Both the position numbers and the translations under genes were made by a program. Shown one piece after another: positions 6,022-9,146 of a stretch of 9,146 nt of DNA. Origin of the DNA: an uncultured Pseudomonadota bacterium (GTDB lineage Bacteria; Bdellovibrionota_B; Oligoflexia; Oligoflexales; Bog-1112); contig CALBMD010000138.1 in the NCBI GenBank assembly GCA_937896265.1, positions 1 to 9,146 on the forward strand, given 5' to 3'. Each line of letters opens with the position of its first letter. Within the stretch, counting starts at the first letter, position 1. Under the pieces are notes generated by a model. It was not told where the DNA came from and did no database searches. It worked only from the letters and a program-made list of their open reading frames with translations.

Positions 6022-7717
6022 GAGCAACATAGCAGAGCGAAACAAGAGTCGCTAATTTACACCGCCTAATTACTGAACTATGGCTAAAAACAAAGGTCCT
6101 AAGCGCGATAAATAAGACTAAAGATCTAGCACTGATTACGCTCAATCGATATTCTGATTGCCAAGGCTCTGGTATTATCAAAATTAAAAGAGAGATAAAT
6201 ACTAAGAGAAAGTCTGTTGGCGTAGCGATAAAATACCGCTTGAATAAAAGTGGCACCAAGTACAAAGCTAAACTAATACTAAAACCAACATATAGCCTAT
6301 TATAATAGAGCTGCAGAGGAAAACGTTTCCCTTCCAGCTGAACCGCCATGACATTATAGTTAACAGCTAAAAGGATCACAATAGCAGTAAGAGCAACAAG
6401 CGCTGAATGCATAAAATCGTCTCGGCTTGCTGGAAAAAAGATCGATAAAAAAATTACTCCAGCCATAACAGCAGCTATCACACCGAGTTCTTTTGGTACT
6501 TGCCCAGCTAACAAAGGGGTAATAACAAGAAAAAAATAGACAAAGTATCGATTAATAGCTGCCCAGCCTCTCATCGATCTTCTAAAAAAATTGGAAGTGG
6601 CAACCTTTTGTATTGATTGCGAGGTTGTCAAACGAAAAGCCTCAGAGTGAGTAGATCGTTTACCAAATAGGAAAAATAAAAATACCGCTAGAGCCGTCAA
6701 ATAGGGAAGAGCATCAAGATGATATTTAGGGAAAAGTATAGGACTTGTACCAATAGCTGAAAGCAATAAGGCGATAAAATAAATCGTAATAACACTTCGT
6801 CGCTGATCCAAGCCAAAAGCAATTAAGGTGTCATGAAAATGATTGCGTCCAGATTTGAAGGGACTTTTGCCCTTTAAAAGCCGATCAACAATCACAGCAA
6901 ATGTGTCAATAACAGGAATCCCAATACATAGCAATGCAGATATAAAAGGAACTTTTGCGGGAGAATTAAATACAATCTGGCCATTTGAGCCAAGCACTCC
7001 CCCGCCTAAGGTGATGATAAAAATAGTCCCAACTAAAAACCCAAGCCAATAGCTACCTCCATCTCCCATAAAGACAGAAGCTGGATGGGTATTATAGCGA
7101 AGAAACCCTAGTATAGAGCCCATGATACCTAGCGTCAGTAATGAAAGCACAAAAGGATCGCGAGTAGTAAAAAAATGGAGATAACTTAGCATGATAGTGC
7201 CAATTAAAGTGATGCCACCAGCTAAACCATCAGCTCCGTCAATCATATTAATAGAATTTATAGACCCTACAAGAATAAAGACGCTCAAAAGAGTGCTAAC
7301 AAAAGGATCAAGCGTTAGCTGATAACCAAAAACAAGCAAAGTTTCTAAGCGCAGACCAGCAATCAAGACAACACAACAACTAAATCCAACCTGCAAACAC
7401 AAACGCACTTTTGCTGGAATAGGTCTAATATCATCTAAAAAACCGACAGCAAAGAATGCGAAAGATGCAAGATAGATAAATCGCAATTGCCCCCAATCAC
7501 CCCAAACGAGCACAGCTATTGCAAAAGAAATTAACATAGCGATGCCGCCCAACCGCGATACAGGAGCAGCATGGATCTTCATCCGAGACAAACCTTCTCT
7601 GCTAGGTCCATCAAGAATATTGAGTTTATTTGAGACAAAAATAACGACTGGCATAGACAACAAGCAAATAACAAGCGAAGTTGCAAGGAGAAAAATCGAA
7701 TTAAATACGCTTTGCAT
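5987..7717 (-). CDS. WecA/MraY-family undecaprenyl-phosphate sugar-1-phosphate transferase with extra C-terminal membrane domain
   Basis: A 576-residue polytopic enzyme of the polyprenyl-phosphate HexNAc-1-phosphate transferase family, which starts repeat-unit assembly by moving a sugar-phosphate from a UDP-sugar to undecaprenyl phosphate. Core motifs are present: HAAPVSRLGG (49-58), GFLDD (92-96), NSINMIDGADGL (154-165), FMGDGG (216-221) and GRNHFHDTL (290-298), equivalent to the HxH loop of WecA. The core ends near residue 352, the normal family length. A polar linker follows (353-390), then about 185 residues with some six further membrane segments that are not part of the standard enzyme. 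The ATG at 7717 is preferred over the adjacent TTG at 7720; a modest AAGG lies upstream. The gene is alone on this strand, divergent from the 7851 gene, and its 3' end overlaps the convergent glycosyltransferase by 35 bp. The exact HexNAc substrate is unknown. Confidence 0.9.
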   Translation of the reverse strand: MQSVFNSIFLLATSLVICLLSMPVVIFVSNKLNILDGPSREGLSRMKIHAAPVSRLGGIAMLISFAIAVLVWGDWGQLRFIYLASFAFFAVGFLDDIRPIPAKVRLCLQVGFSCCVVLIAGLRLETLLVFGYQLTLDPFVSTLLSVFILVGSINSINMIDGADGLAGGITLIGTIMLSYLHFFTTRDPFVLSLLTLGIMGSILGFLRYNTHPASVFMGDGGSYWLGFLVGTIFIITLGGGVLGSNGQIVFNSPAKVPFISALLCIGIPVIDTFAVIVDRLLKGKSPFKSGRNHFHDTLIAFGLDQRRSVITIYFIALLLSAIGTSPILFPKYHLDALPYLTALAVFLFFLFGKRSTHSEAFRLTTSQSIQKVATSNFFRRSMRGWAAINRYFVYFFLVITPLLAGQVPKELGVIAAVMAGVIFLSIFFPASRDDFMHSALVALTAIVILLAVNYNVMAVQLEGKRFPLQLYYNRLYVGFSISLALYLVPLLFKRYFIATPTDFLLVFISLLILIIPEPWQSEYRLSVISARSLVLFIALRTFVFSHSSVIRRCKLATLVSLCYVALNGLLQFRILY

Positions 7718-7757
7718 CAAATACCCTTAGTCTCTGCAACCCCTACAATTCTTTTAT

Positions 7758-7786
7758 TTGGCAGCTCAAAAGATAGGTGCTAGGAT
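7758..7786 (+). promoter_or_regulatory. Candidate promoter of the rightward glycosyltransferase gene
   Basis: TTGGCA (7758-7763, one mismatch) and TAGGAT (7781-7786, two mismatches) are 17 bp apart. Transcription would start near 7793, with a leader of about 58 nt before ATG 7851. It is weaker than the promoters at 2329-2381. Confidence 0.35.
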
Positions 7787-7789
7787 CAC

Positions 7790-7816
7790 GTTATAGAAAA
7801 TTGCGTCGTCTTTCAA
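7790..7816 (-). promoter_or_regulatory. Candidate promoter of the WecA-like gene
   Basis: On the minus strand TTGAAA (7816-7811) and TATAAC (7795-7790) each have one mismatch to consensus, but the spacer is only 15 bp, which is short. The start would be near 7783, with a leader of about 66 nt before ATG 7717. It lies next to the rightward candidate, so this intergenic region could also be a compact divergent control region. Confidence 0.3.
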
Positions 7817-7850
7817 GCCGAAACCAACGATACTACGAGCCATAAAGATT

Positions 7851-9005
7851 ATGAATAGTCCAAAGGATTGTCTAATTATCACACGACGAGATCCTCTTGC
7901 CTGCCCCGGGGGAGATAGTCGCCGTGTTCTAGAATACATGAAAATCATGCAGCAAGCAGGCTTTAAAACTCATATCGTCTGTTACGGCAAACAAGATACT
8001 ACAACCTTAAACTCAGACACGAGCATTCATACTGTTCGTTTCTCTTATTTTTGGGCACTAATCAATACAATTTTTGCTATCCTAATGGGCTATCCTATTC
8101 AAACCAGAATGTTCATTCAGCCTCGTTTTAAGAGGCTGCTGATAAAACTTAGCAAAGAAAAAAATTTTTCGATTAAAATTTGTCACTTGGTAAGATTTGC
8201 AGAAATGGTTCCTAAAACCGATAGATGCCATTGGCATCTTGAAATGACAGACTCCATTTCACTGAACTATTATAGATTTGCTAAATTCAGCTTCAATCTA
8301 TGGTCTTTAATTTGCTTGTTTGAACGCCGCAAGCTCTTAGCTTATGAAAAAACGGTTGTGAACGATTTTCGTTCAGCAACAATGATCTCTGCGTCAGACT
8401 GGCGCTTTCTTGACTGTCCGCCTAATGTAGCTGTTATTCCTAATTCATTATTAACACCTCAATCAGGGGCAGCAACTCGGTTAGCTTTTTCTGGCAATTT
8501 TAAAAGCCAAGCTAATCTCCGAGGTGCGAAATTTCTACTCGATGAAGTACGCCCTGCCTTGGCAAGAATGACAAACAAACCTTTTCGGTTTGTTTTTATC
8601 GGCTCTAACGCCGAAGCAATCTTTCCTTTATGTAAGAAAATTCAAAATTTTGAAATACACTCCTACCCTGAAGATATCATCCAGACAATCAAAACAAACT
8701 CCGATATCCTAATCTGTCCCGTAGACTCTTGCGCCGGACTACAAAATAAAATCTTAGATGCTATCCAAGCCCAAATTCCCATTGTTGCATCACCTGACTC
8801 AGCATCTCCCTATTTTGATTTTCTAGGTGAAGAATTCCAAAAGGTTTGCAAGATCCCCTCCAGCCATCAGGCTGATAAATATGCTGCCAAAATTGTCGAA
8901 TGGCTAGACGAGAAGAAGCATGATAAGGTTACATTCGACCGGGTATTAAGTAAGTTCTCAGAGCAAAATATCGCGTCACTTTTTAGAAATAGCCTAAGCA
9001 TTTAA
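7851..9005 (+). CDS. GT4-type (group 1) glycosyltransferase
   Basis: A 384-residue protein with the two-domain GT-B pattern. The N-terminal domain begins CLIITRRDPLACPGGDSRR (7-25), where a glycine pair and arginines correspond to the acceptor/donor loop of GT4 enzymes, and includes a GYPIQ segment near residue 80. The C-terminal domain starts around RLAFSGNFKSQANLRGA (about 209-225), followed by FVFIGSNAE and GLQNKILDAIQAQIPIVAS (296-314). The last is the donor-binding motif, but the usual Glu of the K-x-x-E-A pattern is Asp303 here. It probably adds one sugar of the repeat unit at the cytoplasmic face; specificity cannot be told. The start is ATG 7851; the Shine-Dalgarno is weak. The next ribosome binding site follows within 16 bp of the stop, so it was probably co-transcribed with a downstream gene. 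Confidence 0.87.
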   Translation: MNSPKDCLIITRRDPLACPGGDSRRVLEYMKIMQQAGFKTHIVCYGKQDTTTLNSDTSIHTVRFSYFWALINTIFAILMGYPIQTRMFIQPRFKRLLIKLSKEKNFSIKICHLVRFAEMVPKTDRCHWHLEMTDSISLNYYRFAKFSFNLWSLICLFERRKLLAYEKTVVNDFRSATMISASDWRFLDCPPNVAVIPNSLLTPQSGAATRLAFSGNFKSQANLRGAKFLLDEVRPALARMTNKPFRFVFIGSNAEAIFPLCKKIQNFEIHSYPEDIIQTIKTNSDILICPVDSCAGLQNKILDAIQAQIPIVASPDSASPYFDFLGEEFQKVCKIPSSHQADKYAAKIVEWLDEKKHDKVTFDRVLSKFSEQNIASLFRNSLSI

Positions 9006-9020
9006 GACAAATAGCCTTTT

Positions 9021-9026
9021 GAGGAG
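9021..9026 (+). promoter_or_regulatory. Strong ribosome binding site before the dehydrogenase remnant
   Basis: GAGGAG stands 5 nt before ATG 9032. It is the strongest Shine-Dalgarno in the window, yet the frame it serves ends after 22 codons. This supports the view that a real gene once began here. Confidence 0.65.
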
Positions 9027-9031
9027 TAGAG

Positions 9032-9100
9032 ATGTTGAAATTCGCATTGGTTGGATGTGGCCGGATTGCGAAAAAGCATGCGGGTAATCTTGGCGCATGA
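9032..9100 (+). pseudogene. N-terminal remnant of a Gfo/Idh/MocA-family sugar dehydrogenase
   Basis: ATG 9032 opens a 22-codon frame, MLKFALVGCGRIAKKHAGNL then Gly-Ala and a TGA stop. It reads as the first beta strand and the GxGxxA dinucleotide-binding loop of the Gfo/Idh/MocA oxidoreductases, which are normally about 310-350 residues. WbpB/WlbA of this family oxidises UDP-GlcNAcA at C3, the step before a WbpE-type aminotransferase, so the remnant fits the pathway of the leftward operon. All three forward frames are closed between 9098 and 9111, so a single frameshift would not restore the protein; a deletion or recombination junction near 9090-9100 is more likely. The alternative, a short leader peptide, is possible but would not explain the Rossmann motif. 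Confidence 0.6.
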
Positions 9101-9132
9101 GTAGGTTTTAAAACTAAAAAGAAGAGAAGTCA

Positions 9133-9146
9133 ATGCCAGGATCTTA
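9133..9146 (+). other. Possible start of the next gene (only four codons visible)
   Basis: An ATG at 9133 follows a purine-rich stretch (9121-9129) that could act as a weak Shine-Dalgarno, and the frame (Met-Pro-Gly-Ser) is open to the window edge. Too little is visible to assign anything; it may be chance. Confidence 0.2.

Noticed and set aside
6843..7052. Plus-strand open frame opposite the WecA-like gene
   Set aside because: It covers the reverse of the conserved catalytic motifs of the WecA-like protein and has no signals of its own.
7766..7948. Minus-strand open frame of 60 codons across the divergent intergenic region
   Set aside because: It overlaps the start of the 7851 glycosyltransferase in antisense; its product shows no family features and no good ribosome binding site.
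1..9146. CRISPR arrays, tRNA or rRNA genes, insertion sequences
   Set aside because: No regularly spaced direct repeats, no tRNA-like cloverleaf or rRNA stretches and no transposase-like frames were seen when reading both strands.

Overview
This 9.1-kb window is part of a cell-surface polysaccharide (O-antigen or capsule) biosynthesis cluster from an AT-rich Gram-negative bacterium. The gene content (acetamidino-type HisH/HisF pair, DegT-type sugar aminotransferase, Wzy-like polymerase, Wzz-like chain-length regulator, polyprenyl-phosphate sugar-phosphate transferase, two GT4-type glycosyltransferases) is that of a Wzx/Wzy-dependent pathway. I cannot name the species; a gammaproteobacterium is a guess from the resemblance to the Pseudomonas aeruginosa wbp-type locus.

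Layout. Positions 1-2302, minus strand: a tightly coupled unit read leftwards, sugar aminotransferase -> hisH-like glutaminase (4-bp ATGA overlap) -> hisF-like subunit (1-nt gap, cut by the left edge). Positions 2303-2386: an 84-bp divergent control region with two good sigma-70 promoters whose -10 boxes lie on top of each other on opposite strands. Positions 2387-6021, plus strand: Wzy-like membrane protein, Wzz-like co-polymerase and a GT4 glycosyltransferase, packed as an operon (7-nt gap, then an 8-bp overlap). Positions 5987-7717, minus strand: a WecA/MraY-family initiating transferase with a large extra membrane domain, whose 3' end overlaps the convergent glycosyltransferase by 35 bp. 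Positions 7718-7850: a second divergent intergenic region with weaker promoter candidates. Positions 7851-9005, plus strand: another GT4-type glycosyltransferase. Positions 9021-9100: a strong ribosome binding site followed by only 22 codons of an NAD(P)-dependent sugar dehydrogenase (Gfo/Idh/MocA type), apparently a broken gene.

How the genes fit together (inference). The aminotransferase would make an amino sugar nucleotide. HisH would release ammonia from glutamine, and the HisF-like partner would pass it to an N-acetyl-sugar amidotransferase (WbpG/PseA type, not in the window) to form an acetamidino group. The WecA-like protein would load the first sugar-phosphate on undecaprenyl phosphate, the glycosyltransferases extend the repeat unit, Wzy polymerises it and the Wzz-like protein sets chain length. 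The most notable points are the symmetric bidirectional promoter at 2329-2381, the loss of both classical catalytic aspartates in the HisF-like protein, the extended WecA-like protein and the dehydrogenase remnant at the right edge.
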